A DNA stretch of 64,000 nt from Roseivivax jejudonensis. GTDB taxonomy: Bacteria > Pseudomonadota > Alphaproteobacteria > Rhodobacterales > Rhodobacteraceae. The stretch is taken from positions 585,106 through 649,105 of the forward strand of contig NZ_FWFK01000002.1 in assembly GCF_900172265.1 (NCBI RefSeq), given 5' to 3'. Position numbers and translations under genes: made by a program. Positions 24,868 to 33,274 of this stretch are shown here, in pieces (position 1 is the stretch's first letter; each line of letters begins with the position of its first letter). Below the pieces are notes generated by a model. It made no database searches, was not told the origin of the DNA, and saw only the letters and a program-made list of their open reading frames with translations.

Positions 24868-25872
24868 ATGGCCGAGGCGCCGACACACAACACCGAGGAC
24901 TACCTGCGGATGTACCGCCAGATGGTGCGCATTCGCGCCTTCGAGGACACGGCCAACCAGCTCTACCTGTCGGCGAAGATGCCGGGGCTGACGCACATGT
25001 ATTCCGGACAGGAGGCCGTGGCGGTCGGCATCTGCGCGGCGCTGACCGACGACGACCGCATCACCTCGACCCATCGCGGGCACGGTCATTGCGTCGCCAA
25101 GGGGGGCGATCTGAAGACGATGTTCTGCGAGCTTCTCGGCAAGGCCGAGGGCTATTGCCGCGGCAAGGGCGGGTCGATGCACATCGCCGACCAGAGCCAC
25201 GGCAACCTCGGGGCCAACGCCATCGTCGGCGGGTCGATGGGGATCGCCACCGGCGCGGCGCTGACCGCGAAGCTGCGCGAGACCGGCCACGTGGCGGTGT
25301 GCTTCTTCGGCGACGGCGCGACGGCGCAGGGTCTTCTCTATGAGGTGATGAACATGGCCGCGCTCTGGCGGCTGCCCGTGATCTATGCCTGCGAGAACAA
25401 CGGCTATTCGGAATACACCCGGACCGAGGAGATCGCGGCGGGATCGCTGACCGCGCGCGCCGAGGCATTCGGGATCGAGGCGCACCGGGTCGACGGCCAG
25501 GACGTGCTGGCGGTGAACGCGCTGGCGCGGGATCTCGTGGAGCGGGCTCGGCGCGGCGAGGGTCCGTTCTTCGTCGAACTCGAGACCTACCGCTACCACG
25601 GGCACCACGTGGGCGACATCAACCGAGACTACTACCGATCCAAGGACGAGGAGGCGGAGTGGAAGCGCGTCCGCGACCCGATCGTCAATTTCGGCACGTG
25701 GCTCGAAGCGGAGGGAATCGTATCGGCCGACGAACTGGTGGCGATCGGCGAGGCGGTGAAGGATGAGGCCGCGCAGGCGGTCGCCCATGCCGAGGCCGCC
25801 GAGTACCCGCCGGGATCGGAGGTCGACATGCATGTCTACAAGGGCGTCGATCACGCCCTCGCCTATATCTGA
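24868..25872 (+). CDS. TPP-dependent dehydrogenase E1 alpha (acetoin/2-oxoacid type)
   Basis: This 334-residue thiamine-diphosphate-binding alpha subunit has the motif GDG(ATAQG...)ENN: CFFGDGATAQG followed 25 residues later by CENNGYS. Other family marks are THRGHGHCVAKG and GKGGSMHI. It decarboxylates or cleaves the substrate with the beta subunit and hands the acyl group to lipoyl domains. Sequence character is nearest to acetoin dehydrogenase AcoA and pyruvate dehydrogenase alpha. It starts at ATG 24868 after GGGAGGAGA and is followed 12 bp later by the beta gene. Confidence 0.9.
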   Translation: MAEAPTHNTEDYLRMYRQMVRIRAFEDTANQLYLSAKMPGLTHMYSGQEAVAVGICAALTDDDRITSTHRGHGHCVAKGGDLKTMFCELLGKAEGYCRGKGGSMHIADQSHGNLGANAIVGGSMGIATGAALTAKLRETGHVAVCFFGDGATAQGLLYEVMNMAALWRLPVIYACENNGYSEYTRTEEIAAGSLTARAEAFGIEAHRVDGQDVLAVNALARDLVERARRGEGPFFVELETYRYHGHHVGDINRDYYRSKDEEAEWKRVRDPIVNFGTWLEAEGIVSADELVAIGEAVKDEAAQAVAHAEAAEYPPGSEVDMHVYKGVDHALAYI

Positions 25873-25884
25873 GGAGGCCGAGCC

Positions 25885-26883
25885 ATGAGTCGTGAAACCA
25901 CGCTGTCGAAGGCCGTGAACGAGGCGATCGCCGAGGAGATGCGGCGCGATCCGACCGTGTTCCTCCTGGGCGAGGACGTGGCCGAGGCCGGCACGCCCTT
26001 CAAGGTGCTGTCGGGCCTCGTCGAGGAGTTCGGCACCGGACGGGTCATCGACACGCCGATCTCGGAGCCGGGCTTTGTCGGCATTGCCGTGGGCGCGGCG
26101 ATGACCGGCACGCGACCCATCGTCGACCTGATGTTCGGCGATTTCCTCTATCTGGTGATGGATCAGCTCTGCAATCAGGCGGCGAAGTCCTACTACATGT
26201 CGGGCGGCAAGCTGAACGTGCCGATGGTGCTGCGCACCAACATGGGGGCGACCCGGCGGTCCGCCGCGCAGCATTCGCAGTCGCTGCAGGCTCTGGTGGC
26301 GCACATCCCCGGGCTGAAGGTGGCGATGCCGTCCTCGGCCTACGAGGCGAAGGGCCTGATGAAGACCGCGATCCGCGACGACAACCCGGTCGTGATCTTC
26401 GAGGACAAGCTGATGTACCAGGACAAGGCGCCGGTGCCCGAGGAGGAGTACCTGATCCCGTTCGGCGAAGCGGCGATCAAGCGCGAGGGCGGCGACATCA
26501 CGCTGATCGGCACCTCCTCGATGGTCCAGGTGGCGTTGAAGGCGGCGGAGGCGCTGTCGGCCGAGGGGATCTCGGCCGAGGTGATCGACCCGCGCACGCT
26601 CGTGCCGCTCGACGAGGAGACGCTTGTGCGCTCGGTCAAGAAGACCTCGCGGGCGATCGTGATCGACGAGGGGCACCGCAACTACGGCGTGACCGGCGAG
26701 ATTGCCGCGCGGCTCAACGAACGCGCGTTCTACCATCTCGACGCACCGGTCCTGCGCTTCGGCGCGATGGACGTTCCGGTGCCGTTTTCGCCCGCGCTCG
26801 AGGACCTGACCGTGCCGACGCCCGAGGCGGTGGCGCAAGCGGCGCGGACGCTGTGCCGGGGGGAGCTCATCCATGCCGCATGA
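25885..26883 (+). CDS. TPP-dependent dehydrogenase E1 beta
   Basis: This 332-residue transketolase-like pyrimidine-binding subunit starts MSRETTLSKAVNEAIAEEM, has the cofactor-activating Glu region in ISEPGFVGIAVGAA, and a C-terminal domain ending GAMDVPVPFSPALE. It completes the alpha2beta2 E1 with the upstream gene. A GAGGAGG site precedes ATG 25885. Its end overlaps the start of the lipoyl protein gene by 11 bp, so translation is coupled. Confidence 0.92.
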   Translation: MSRETTLSKAVNEAIAEEMRRDPTVFLLGEDVAEAGTPFKVLSGLVEEFGTGRVIDTPISEPGFVGIAVGAAMTGTRPIVDLMFGDFLYLVMDQLCNQAAKSYYMSGGKLNVPMVLRTNMGATRRSAAQHSQSLQALVAHIPGLKVAMPSSAYEAKGLMKTAIRDDNPVVIFEDKLMYQDKAPVPEEEYLIPFGEAAIKREGGDITLIGTSSMVQVALKAAEALSAEGISAEVIDPRTLVPLDEETLVRSVKKTSRAIVIDEGHRNYGVTGEIAARLNERAFYHLDAPVLRFGAMDVPVPFSPALEDLTVPTPEAVAQAARTLCRGELIHAA

Positions 26884-28252
26884 GGTGATCATGCCCGCGC
26901 TCGGCATGGCGCAGGACACCGGCCACATCGTCGCCTGGCGCAAGGCGCCGGGCGACAAGGTGGCCGAGGGCGACATCCTTTTCGAGGTGGAGACCGACAA
27001 GGCCACGATGGAGGTCGAGGCGCAGGGCGCGGGCTTCCTGACATCGGTGACCGCCGAGGCCGGGGCGGACGTTCCCGTGGGCGAGGTGATCGCGCGCATC
27101 GCCGACAGCCCCGACGATACCGCGCCCCCACCGACGGCGAACGGCGCGGCCGGAACGGCGCCCGACACGGCGCAAGACACAGGGCAGAACACGGGCCCCG
27201 GCGCGGCGGAGCCGCCCGCGGTCGGGGCGGACGCGCTTCCCGAGGGCGCGGCGGTCATCATGCCGACGCTCGGCATGTCGCAGGATTCCGGCCTGCTCGT
27301 CGCCTGGCACAAGGCTCCAGGCGACGCGGTGGGCGCCGACGACGTGCTTTTCGAGGTCGAGACCGACAAGAGCGTGGCCGAGGTCGCGGCGGGTCACGAC
27401 GGCTACGTCGCCGCGCTCCTTGCGGAGGCCGGAGAGGATGTACCGACCGGGCGGACCATCGCCATCATCAGTGCCGAGGCACCGGAGCGGACGGTGACGC
27501 GCCGCGCGGCCGATGCGCCCGAGGCGGCGGCGGCGCCGAAGGACGACGCGCCGGCCGTTGCCACCGCGGCACCGCAACCGCCCGATCGCCCGATTGCCAA
27601 AACGGAACCGGTCGACGAAACGGGGGCGTCGGGGGCGCGGCCCCTCGCGTCCCCCAAGCTCCGCCGCCTCGCCCTTCAAGAAGGTCTGGACCTGTCGCTG
27701 CTGGCCCGGGCCGGCCACCCGCAACCCTTCCACGCGCGAGACCTCGACCGCCTGCGGGCCCTGTCCCGCGCGGACGCGGCACCGGCCGCGGCGCCCGCTG
27801 CGGCGAGCGCGCGCCGGCTGACGGCCGAAGCGGAGGCGCAGGGCTTCGCCGCGTTCGCCCGCTGGGCAAGTGAGGTCGCAGGTGTCGGCGACGAGGCCGC
27901 GCTTCTGGCCGGCCTTGCCGCCGCCGGCCACGACGACCTGCGCTGCGTCGCGGTGACCCGCTTCGGGCGCACGCGCCGCTACGCGGTGCCGCAGACGCGG
28001 GCCCTGAGCGGAGTCACCGAGGCGGCCGACGACGCAGTGCCGGACCTCACGATCCGCGATCTACGCGGGGCGCGCCTCGCCGCGGTGGAGATGGGGCCCG
28101 AGGCCACGCCGGTCCTGACGCTCGCGGGCCACGGCGCCACCCTGGCCGTGACGCTCGAATGCGCCGCCGGAGCGTTCGAGGCGGACACGGCCCTCGCGCT
28201 TCTGACCGATTTCGCCGGACGGCTCGACGATCCGCTCCGGCACCTTCTCTAG
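26873..28252 (+). CDS. E2-like protein: two lipoyl domains, degenerate core
   Basis: This 459-residue protein has lipoyl domain 1 (residues 1-78, lipoylation Lys in FEVETDKATME) and lipoyl domain 2 (about 120-200, Lys in FEVETDKSVAE). An Ala/Pro linker follows, then a peripheral-subunit-binding motif (LASPKLRRLALQEGLDLS, about 258-275). The C-terminal third (from about 310) is related in length to an acyltransferase core but lacks the HxxxDG/NG active site and the DFG-type pocket, so it is unlikely to be catalytic. It probably serves as swinging-arm donor for the separate catalytic E2 at 29722. Confidence 0.86.
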   Translation: MPHEVIMPALGMAQDTGHIVAWRKAPGDKVAEGDILFEVETDKATMEVEAQGAGFLTSVTAEAGADVPVGEVIARIADSPDDTAPPPTANGAAGTAPDTAQDTGQNTGPGAAEPPAVGADALPEGAAVIMPTLGMSQDSGLLVAWHKAPGDAVGADDVLFEVETDKSVAEVAAGHDGYVAALLAEAGEDVPTGRTIAIISAEAPERTVTRRAADAPEAAAAPKDDAPAVATAAPQPPDRPIAKTEPVDETGASGARPLASPKLRRLALQEGLDLSLLARAGHPQPFHARDLDRLRALSRADAAPAAAPAAASARRLTAEAEAQGFAAFARWASEVAGVGDEAALLAGLAAAGHDDLRCVAVTRFGRTRRYAVPQTRALSGVTEAADDAVPDLTIRDLRGARLAAVEMGPEATPVLTLAGHGATLAVTLECAAGAFEADTALALLTDFAGRLDDPLRHLL

Positions 28253-28268
28253 ACAGGGAGAGCCGACG

Positions 28269-29720
28269 ATGACCGAGCTCGGACACAAGATCGACCCGCT
28301 GCACACGGACCTGTGGATCAACGGCGCGTGGCAGCCCCGCGACGACCGGTTCGATGTCGTGAACCCCGCGACCGAGGAGGTGCTGGCGTCGGTCGCCTCT
28401 GCCGACATCGCCGATGCCGACGCCGCGCTCGATGCGGCACAAGCGGCGATGGACGACTGGGCCGCGCGCACGCCGCGGCAACGCTCCGAGGTGCTGCGCC
28501 GCGCGTGGGAGCTGATGACCGCCCGGCTCGATCACTTCGCGCATCTCATCACGCTGGAGAACGGCAAGGCCGGCGCCGATGCGCGCGGCGAGGCCGCCTA
28601 TGCCGCCGAGTTCTTTCGGTGGTTCGCCGAGGAGGCGGTGCGCGCCGACGGCATGATCACCCGCGCCCCCGCGTCGGGCGCGCGCATCATCGTGCAGCAC
28701 AAGCCTGCCGGGCTCGCGGTCCTCGTGACCCCGTGGAACTATCCCGCGGCGATGGGCACGCGGAAGATCGCGCCCGCACTCGCCGCTGGATGCGGCGTCG
28801 TCATCAAGCCCGCGTCGGAAACCCCGCTGACCATGCTCGCGCTGATGCCGCTTCTGGAGGAGGCGGGCGTGCCGCCCGGCCTCGTCAACGTGCTGCCGTC
28901 GAAGCGGACGGGCGCTTTGGTCGATCACATGCTGCACGATCCACGGGTGCGGGTGGTGTCGTTCACCGGATCCACCGGCGTGGGGCGCAAGCTGCTGCAC
29001 TCGGCCGCCGACCAGGTGCTGAAACCGGCGATGGAACTGGGCGGGAATGCGCCGCTGATCGTGTTCGAGGATGCCGATCTCGACGTGGCGGTCGAGGGCG
29101 CGATGCTCGCGAAGATGCGCAACCTGGGCGAGGCGTGCACCGCCGCCAACCGGTTCTACGTCCACGAGGATGTCGCGGCCGAGTTTACCCGCCGCTTCGC
29201 CGCTGCGATGGGCGCGCTGACGGTCGGGGACGGGACCGACCCGGATGTCGACGTGGGGCCGCTGGTCAACGCCGAAACGCGCGACAAGGTCGCGGCCTTC
29301 GTGGCGGATGCGCTCGCCAAGGGCGCGACGCTCGAACTCGGCGGGACCGCCCCGGACGGCAAGGGCTACTTCTACCCGCCAACCGTCCTGTCGCGCGTTC
29401 CCGAGACCGCCGATTGCGTGCATGACGAGATTTTCGGACCGGTCGCCGCAATCCAGACCTTCACCACCGAAGCGGAGGTCACCCGGCGCGCGAACGACAC
29501 GGAGTACGGCCTCGTCGCCTACGTCTTTACCGAAGACATGAAGCGCGGCATGCGCGTGTGCGAGCGTCTGGACTACGGCATGGTCGGACTCAACCGGGGA
29601 TTGGTGTCCGATCCGGCGGCGCCCTTCGGCGGGACCAAGCAATCCGGCCTCGGACGCGAAGGCGGCCACGAGGGCATGCTCGAATTCATGGAAACCCAGT
29701 ACATTTCGGCGGCGTGGTAA
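28269..29720 (+). CDS. NAD(P)-dependent aldehyde dehydrogenase
   Basis: This 483-residue member of the ALDH superfamily is close to the succinate-semialdehyde dehydrogenase branch. Visible residues: Asn in VTPWNYPAAM, the catalytic base Glu in MELGGNAPL, the nucleophile Cys in NLGEACTAANRF, and the C-terminal FGGTKQSGLGREGG. It likely oxidises the aldehyde released by the E1/E2 system to an acid. It starts after AGGGAGA, 16 bp after the lipoyl protein gene, and ends 1 bp before the E2 catalytic gene. Confidence 0.92.
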   Translation: MTELGHKIDPLHTDLWINGAWQPRDDRFDVVNPATEEVLASVASADIADADAALDAAQAAMDDWAARTPRQRSEVLRRAWELMTARLDHFAHLITLENGKAGADARGEAAYAAEFFRWFAEEAVRADGMITRAPASGARIIVQHKPAGLAVLVTPWNYPAAMGTRKIAPALAAGCGVVIKPASETPLTMLALMPLLEEAGVPPGLVNVLPSKRTGALVDHMLHDPRVRVVSFTGSTGVGRKLLHSAADQVLKPAMELGGNAPLIVFEDADLDVAVEGAMLAKMRNLGEACTAANRFYVHEDVAAEFTRRFAAAMGALTVGDGTDPDVDVGPLVNAETRDKVAAFVADALAKGATLELGGTAPDGKGYFYPPTVLSRVPETADCVHDEIFGPVAAIQTFTTEAEVTRRANDTEYGLVAYVFTEDMKRGMRVCERLDYGMVGLNRGLVSDPAAPFGGTKQSGLGREGGHEGMLEFMETQYISAAW

Positions 29721-29721
29721 G

Positions 29722-30627
29722 ATGAGCGAGATCAAGGCCTCCCCGTCCGTACGGGCCCGCGCCAACGCGGCAGGTATCGACCTCGATGCCCGCGCCCGCG
29801 CGCTCGGCCGCACCACGCTCGGACACGAGGACCTCGCGGCCGAAGGTCCAAGCGATGCCGCGGCTCCGGCAGCCCCGGCCCCCGTGGCGTCCGATGCGAC
29901 CCGCTACTGGGACGTGGATCATGCGCAATACGGTCCCGTCACGCATGAGCCCATGAGCCGCATCGCGCAGGCGGCGGCGCGCAACCTCGCCGCCGCGCAG
30001 GCGCTGATCCCGGCGGTCACCCATCACGACCATGCCCGCACCGACCGGATCGAGGCGCTACGCACGGCGTGGAAGGACGAGGGGCGTGCCCGCGGCGTGA
30101 AGCTGACCGCGCTGGCCTTTCACGTGGTCGCGCTCTCACGATGCCTGCGTGACTTCCCGCGGTTCAACGCCTCGCTCACGCCAGACGGCGAGACGTTGGT
30201 GCTCAAGAACTACGTTCATGTCGGGATCGCGGTCGATACGGCCTACGGGCTGATCGTGCCGGTGATCCGCGAGGCCGACCGCAAGGGTCTGTGGGCCATC
30301 GCGGCAGAGATCGCGGACCTCGCGGGACGCGCGCAGGCACGCAAGATCCGACCCGACGAGATGGGCGGCGCGTCGATGACGATCAGCAATCTCGGAGGTA
30401 TCGGCGGCGCGGGCTTCACCCCGATCGTCAATCCGCCCGAGGTCGCGATCCTCGGCTTGACGCGGACCGAGACCGCCACCGAATGGATCGACGGCGGTCC
30501 GGCGCCGGTGGCGCGGGTTCCGCTCGATCTGTCCTACGATCACCGCGTGATCAACGGCGCCGACGCGGCGCGTTTTCTGCGCACCTATGCCGGCTATCTC
30601 GAGGAGCCTCGTCGCCTGCTGATCTGA
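29722..30627 (+). CDS. Stand-alone E2 acyltransferase core without lipoyl domain
   Basis: This 301-residue protein begins with a peripheral-subunit-binding motif (IKASPSVRARANAAGIDL, residues 4-21), then a short Ala/Pro linker, then a complete CoA-dependent acyltransferase core from about residue 75. The active site is LSYDHRVINGADAARF, with His and the Asn variant known from pyruvate-type E2s. Core features MTISNLGGIGGAGFTPIVNPPEVAILG are intact. No lipoyl domain is present, so lipoyl groups must come from the 26873-28252 product. No E3 gene is in the cluster. It is the last gene of the plus arm. Confidence 0.88.
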   Translation: MSEIKASPSVRARANAAGIDLDARARALGRTTLGHEDLAAEGPSDAAAPAAPAPVASDATRYWDVDHAQYGPVTHEPMSRIAQAAARNLAAAQALIPAVTHHDHARTDRIEALRTAWKDEGRARGVKLTALAFHVVALSRCLRDFPRFNASLTPDGETLVLKNYVHVGIAVDTAYGLIVPVIREADRKGLWAIAAEIADLAGRAQARKIRPDEMGGASMTISNLGGIGGAGFTPIVNPPEVAILGLTRTETATEWIDGGPAPVARVPLDLSYDHRVINGADAARFLRTYAGYLEEPRRLLI

Positions 30628-30645
30628 GCCGGGCGGTGCGTCCGG

Positions 30646-30930
30646 CTAGTGCTTCTCGCCGCGTCCGAGTATCGCGCGCACGATCGCGAGGACGATCAGC
30701 GCCCCCACGGCCGCCACGAGTGCGAGCAGAAGCAGGCCGCCGGCCGCCAGCACTCCGAGACCGAGCGCCGCGAGGAGAAACGGCGTGGCGACCGCCGCCA
30801 CGACGCCGACAATGATGTAGAGCGGCATGTTCCGGCCCGCGATCCGCCCCGCGAGGTATCCGGCCCCGAGACCGATCGCGATGAGGATCAGGAGCGCCAG
30901 CAGCCCGATCGCATCCAGTAGTCCTTCCAT
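30646..30930 (-). CDS. Small hydrophobic membrane protein
   Basis: This 94-residue protein is almost entirely hydrophobic, with three likely helices: residues 6-28 (IGLLALLILIAIGLGAGYLA), 36-60 and 62-86. A Gly-Arg turn (GRIAGRNMP) follows the first helix. The organisation resembles GlsB/YeaQ-type or phage-holin-like small proteins, but no signature is decisive. I start at ATG 30930 (MEGLLDAIG), preceded by AAGGGG; the longer frame is Arg-rich. It converges with the E2 gene and shows no link to the pathway. Confidence 0.65.
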   Translation of the reverse strand: MEGLLDAIGLLALLILIAIGLGAGYLAGRIAGRNMPLYIIVGVVAAVATPFLLAALGLGVLAAGGLLLLALVAAVGALIVLAIVRAILGRGEKH

Positions 30931-31099
30931 GTCGCGCCCCTTTTGATGTGTCGCGGCTCGTGCGCCGCCCGTGAATTCAGACGTGCCAAGCGGCGCGCCC
31001 CACGTCCAGCCGCCTGCCCGTCTCTGCAGGCGCAACGCGGGCGCGGCGCGTGCCGATCCCTCTTCGACGCCCGGCGTCTCGAGGTGTCGGTGCGGGCCC

Positions 31100-32086
31100 T
31101 CAGGTCCGCGGCGCCGTGCTCGCGCGGATCATCAGGTTGGGGTCGATGATCACCTGCTCGTGGGTCAGGCGCTCCGACGCGCCCAGCGCGCTCACCAATC
31201 GTTCGGCCGCCTGTCGACCGAGCCGCGCGCGCGGCTGGTGGATCGTTGTCAGTGCCGGAATGAAATGGCCGGCAAAATCGACGTCGTCGAAGCCGATCAC
31301 GCTCACGTCGCCCGGCACGGCGAACCCCATTCGGTTGCATTCGGAAATGAAGCCGAACGCGCATTCGTCCGAGGCGGTGAAGGCGGCGGAGGGCCTGTCC
31401 GGCATCTCGGCCCAGGCGCGGGCCGACCGCGCGCCTGAAGCCATCGTGAAATCGCCGGGCAAGACCGTCGCGCCGAGCCCGAAGGCGCGTGCGGCGTCGA
31501 CGAAACCGCGCTCGCGTGTCTGGCCCAACACGTTGTCAGCCGGCCCCGCCACGTGCAGCAGGTGGGTATGGCCGAGGTCGCGCAGATGCGCCACGGCCAT
31601 CCGGGCGGCGGCGGCGTTGTCGATCCGCAGGCTGGGCACCTCGTAGGCGTCGTTCCATTCGCACACCTGCACCACCGGCAGTCGCCAGCCGCGCACCAGG
31701 TCCGGCGGCAGCGCGCCGTCGAGCAGGAGGATCCCGTCCGCGCGCCCGTTATGCCCGAGGCTCTGCAGCAGGTCAGGATCGGTGCGGCTGTCGGAGATCT
31801 GAACCGCCAGCCCGGCCTGGCCCGCGACTTCCTGGACCGCCGCGATGATGCGGCTGAAGAACGTGTTCGCGAGGTTGGGCGCGAGCACGAGGATCGATCG
31901 CGCGCGCTGCTGGCGCAGGTCACGTGCGGCTGCGTTGATCCGGTAGCCGGTCGCCTGCACCGCCGCCATGACCCTCGCGCGGGTCTCGGCGCCCACCACA
32001 TCCGGCGAGGACAGCGCGCGGCTTACAGTTGCAGTGGACACACCGGCGGCCGCGGCGACATCGGCGATACGGACTTTGACCGGCAT
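31100..32086 (-). CDS. LacI-family transcriptional regulator
   Basis: This 328-residue repressor has an N-terminal HTH (IADVAAAAGVSTATVSRALS, residues 7-26), the hinge helix around ARDLRQQRA and a periplasmic-binding-protein-like sensor domain (SILVLAPNLANTFFSRII onward, ending GFDDVDFAGHFIPALTTI). It is divergent from the isomerase-dehydrogenase-importer operon, and a perfect palindrome lies midway between them. It probably represses both directions and is released by the imported sugar or a derivative. Confidence 0.93.
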   Translation of the reverse strand: MPVKVRIADVAAAAGVSTATVSRALSSPDVVGAETRARVMAAVQATGYRINAAARDLRQQRARSILVLAPNLANTFFSRIIAAVQEVAGQAGLAVQISDSRTDPDLLQSLGHNGRADGILLLDGALPPDLVRGWRLPVVQVCEWNDAYEVPSLRIDNAAAARMAVAHLRDLGHTHLLHVAGPADNVLGQTRERGFVDAARAFGLGATVLPGDFTMASGARSARAWAEMPDRPSAAFTASDECAFGFISECNRMGFAVPGDVSVIGFDDVDFAGHFIPALTTIHQPRARLGRQAAERLVSALGASERLTHEQVIIDPNLMIRASTAPRT

Positions 32087-32142
32087 GCGGACTCCTTTGG
32101 CGCGTTAAGCCGGGATCGGGGCTTGCCTGCAAGATACACACA

Positions 32143-32162
32143 TGATGTAATCGATTACATCA
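32143..32162. promoter_or_regulatory. LacI-type operator, perfect 20-bp palindrome
   Basis: TGATGTAATCGATTACATCA is fully symmetric with a central CG, the typical form of LacI-family operators. Its centre is about 65 bp from both the LacI start (32086) and the plus operon start (32216), which fits simultaneous control of both promoters. Confidence 0.85.
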
Positions 32163-32215
32163 CCCGTGCCGAAGCGCTGTCGAAGAGCGGCGCACCGCCG
32201 GGAAAGGGAGGACGC

Positions 32216-33274
32216 ATGAAGACGATCAAGGGCCCTGGCCTGTTCCTTGCGCAATTCGCCGGGGACGAGGCTCCTTTCAACTCGTGGGACGGCATCACCC
32301 GATGGGCGGCCGAGTGTGGCTATGAGGGCGTGCAGGTTCCGGTCTGGGACGCGCGGCTCGTCGACCTCGACAAGCTCGCCACCTCGAAAGATTACTGCGA
32401 CGAATGGTTGGGCACGGCACGTGCCAACGGCGTCGAGGTGTCGGACCTGTCCTCGCACATCCTCGGTCAGCTGGTCGCCGTGCACCCCGCCTACGACGCC
32501 TGGGTGGATGGGTTCGCTCCGCCCGAAGTCCAGGGCAAGCCGAAGGAGCGGCAGGCCTGGGCGGTGGAGCAGGTGAAGAAGGCGCTGAGCGCGTCTAAAA
32601 ACCTGGGGATCGGCCAGCATGTCACGTTTTCCGGTGGGCTCGTCTGGCCGTTCGTCTACCCGTTTCCGCAGCGCCCGCAGGGCCTCGTCGACACGGCCTT
32701 CGACGAGCTTGCCGCGCGCTGGCGGCCGATCCTCGATCACGCCGAGGAGTGCGGCGTCGATGTCTGCTACGAGATCCACCCGATGGAGGATCTGCACGAC
32801 GGGATCACGTTCGAGATGTTCCTCGAGCGGCTCGACGGGCACACGCGGTGCAACATGCTCTACGACCCGTCGCACTACGTCCTGCAGTGCCTTGATTACA
32901 TTGACAACATCGACATCTATGCCGAACGCATCAAGATGTTCCACGTCAAGGATGCCGAGTTCAATCCGACCGGCCGGCAGGGTGTGTATGGCGGCTACCA
33001 GTCTTGGGTGAACCGGGCCGGCCGTTTCCGCTCGCCGGGCGACGGCCAGGTCGATTTTGGCGCGATCTTCTCCAAGATGGCGGCGATCGATTTCGACGGC
33101 TGGGCCGTGGTCGAATGGGAATGCGCGCTCAAGCATCCCGAGGACGGTGCCCGCGAGGGCGCACAGTTCGTGCGTGACCACATCATCCGCGTCACCCCGC
33201 ACGCCTTCGACGATTTCGCGGGCGGCGACATCGACGATGCGACCAACCGCAAGCTTCTGGGACTCGACGTATGA
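32216..33274 (+). CDS. Xylose-isomerase-like TIM-barrel epimerase/isomerase
   Basis: This 352-residue member of the AP_endonuc_2 / sugar phosphate isomerase family has metal-site candidates Glu in DVCYEIHPMED, Asp and His in LYDPSHYVLQ, the His-Lys-Asp set in MFHVKDAEF and Glu in VVEWECALKHP, which form a complete divalent-metal site. It probably isomerises or epimerises a sugar or oxidised sugar for the dehydrogenase encoded next. Start ATG 32216 follows GGGAGGA. Its stop overlaps the next start (ATGA), so the genes are translationally coupled. Confidence 0.9.
   Translation: MKTIKGPGLFLAQFAGDEAPFNSWDGITRWAAECGYEGVQVPVWDARLVDLDKLATSKDYCDEWLGTARANGVEVSDLSSHILGQLVAVHPAYDAWVDGFAPPEVQGKPKERQAWAVEQVKKALSASKNLGIGQHVTFSGGLVWPFVYPFPQRPQGLVDTAFDELAARWRPILDHAEECGVDVCYEIHPMEDLHDGITFEMFLERLDGHTRCNMLYDPSHYVLQCLDYIDNIDIYAERIKMFHVKDAEFNPTGRQGVYGGYQSWVNRAGRFRSPGDGQVDFGAIFSKMAAIDFDGWAVVEWECALKHPEDGAREGAQFVRDHIIRVTPHAFDDFAGGDIDDATNRKLLGLDV

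Noticed and set aside
24691..27369. Long minus-strand frame opposite the E1 genes
   Set aside because: Composition artefact of the GC-rich sense genes; no domain is recognisable.
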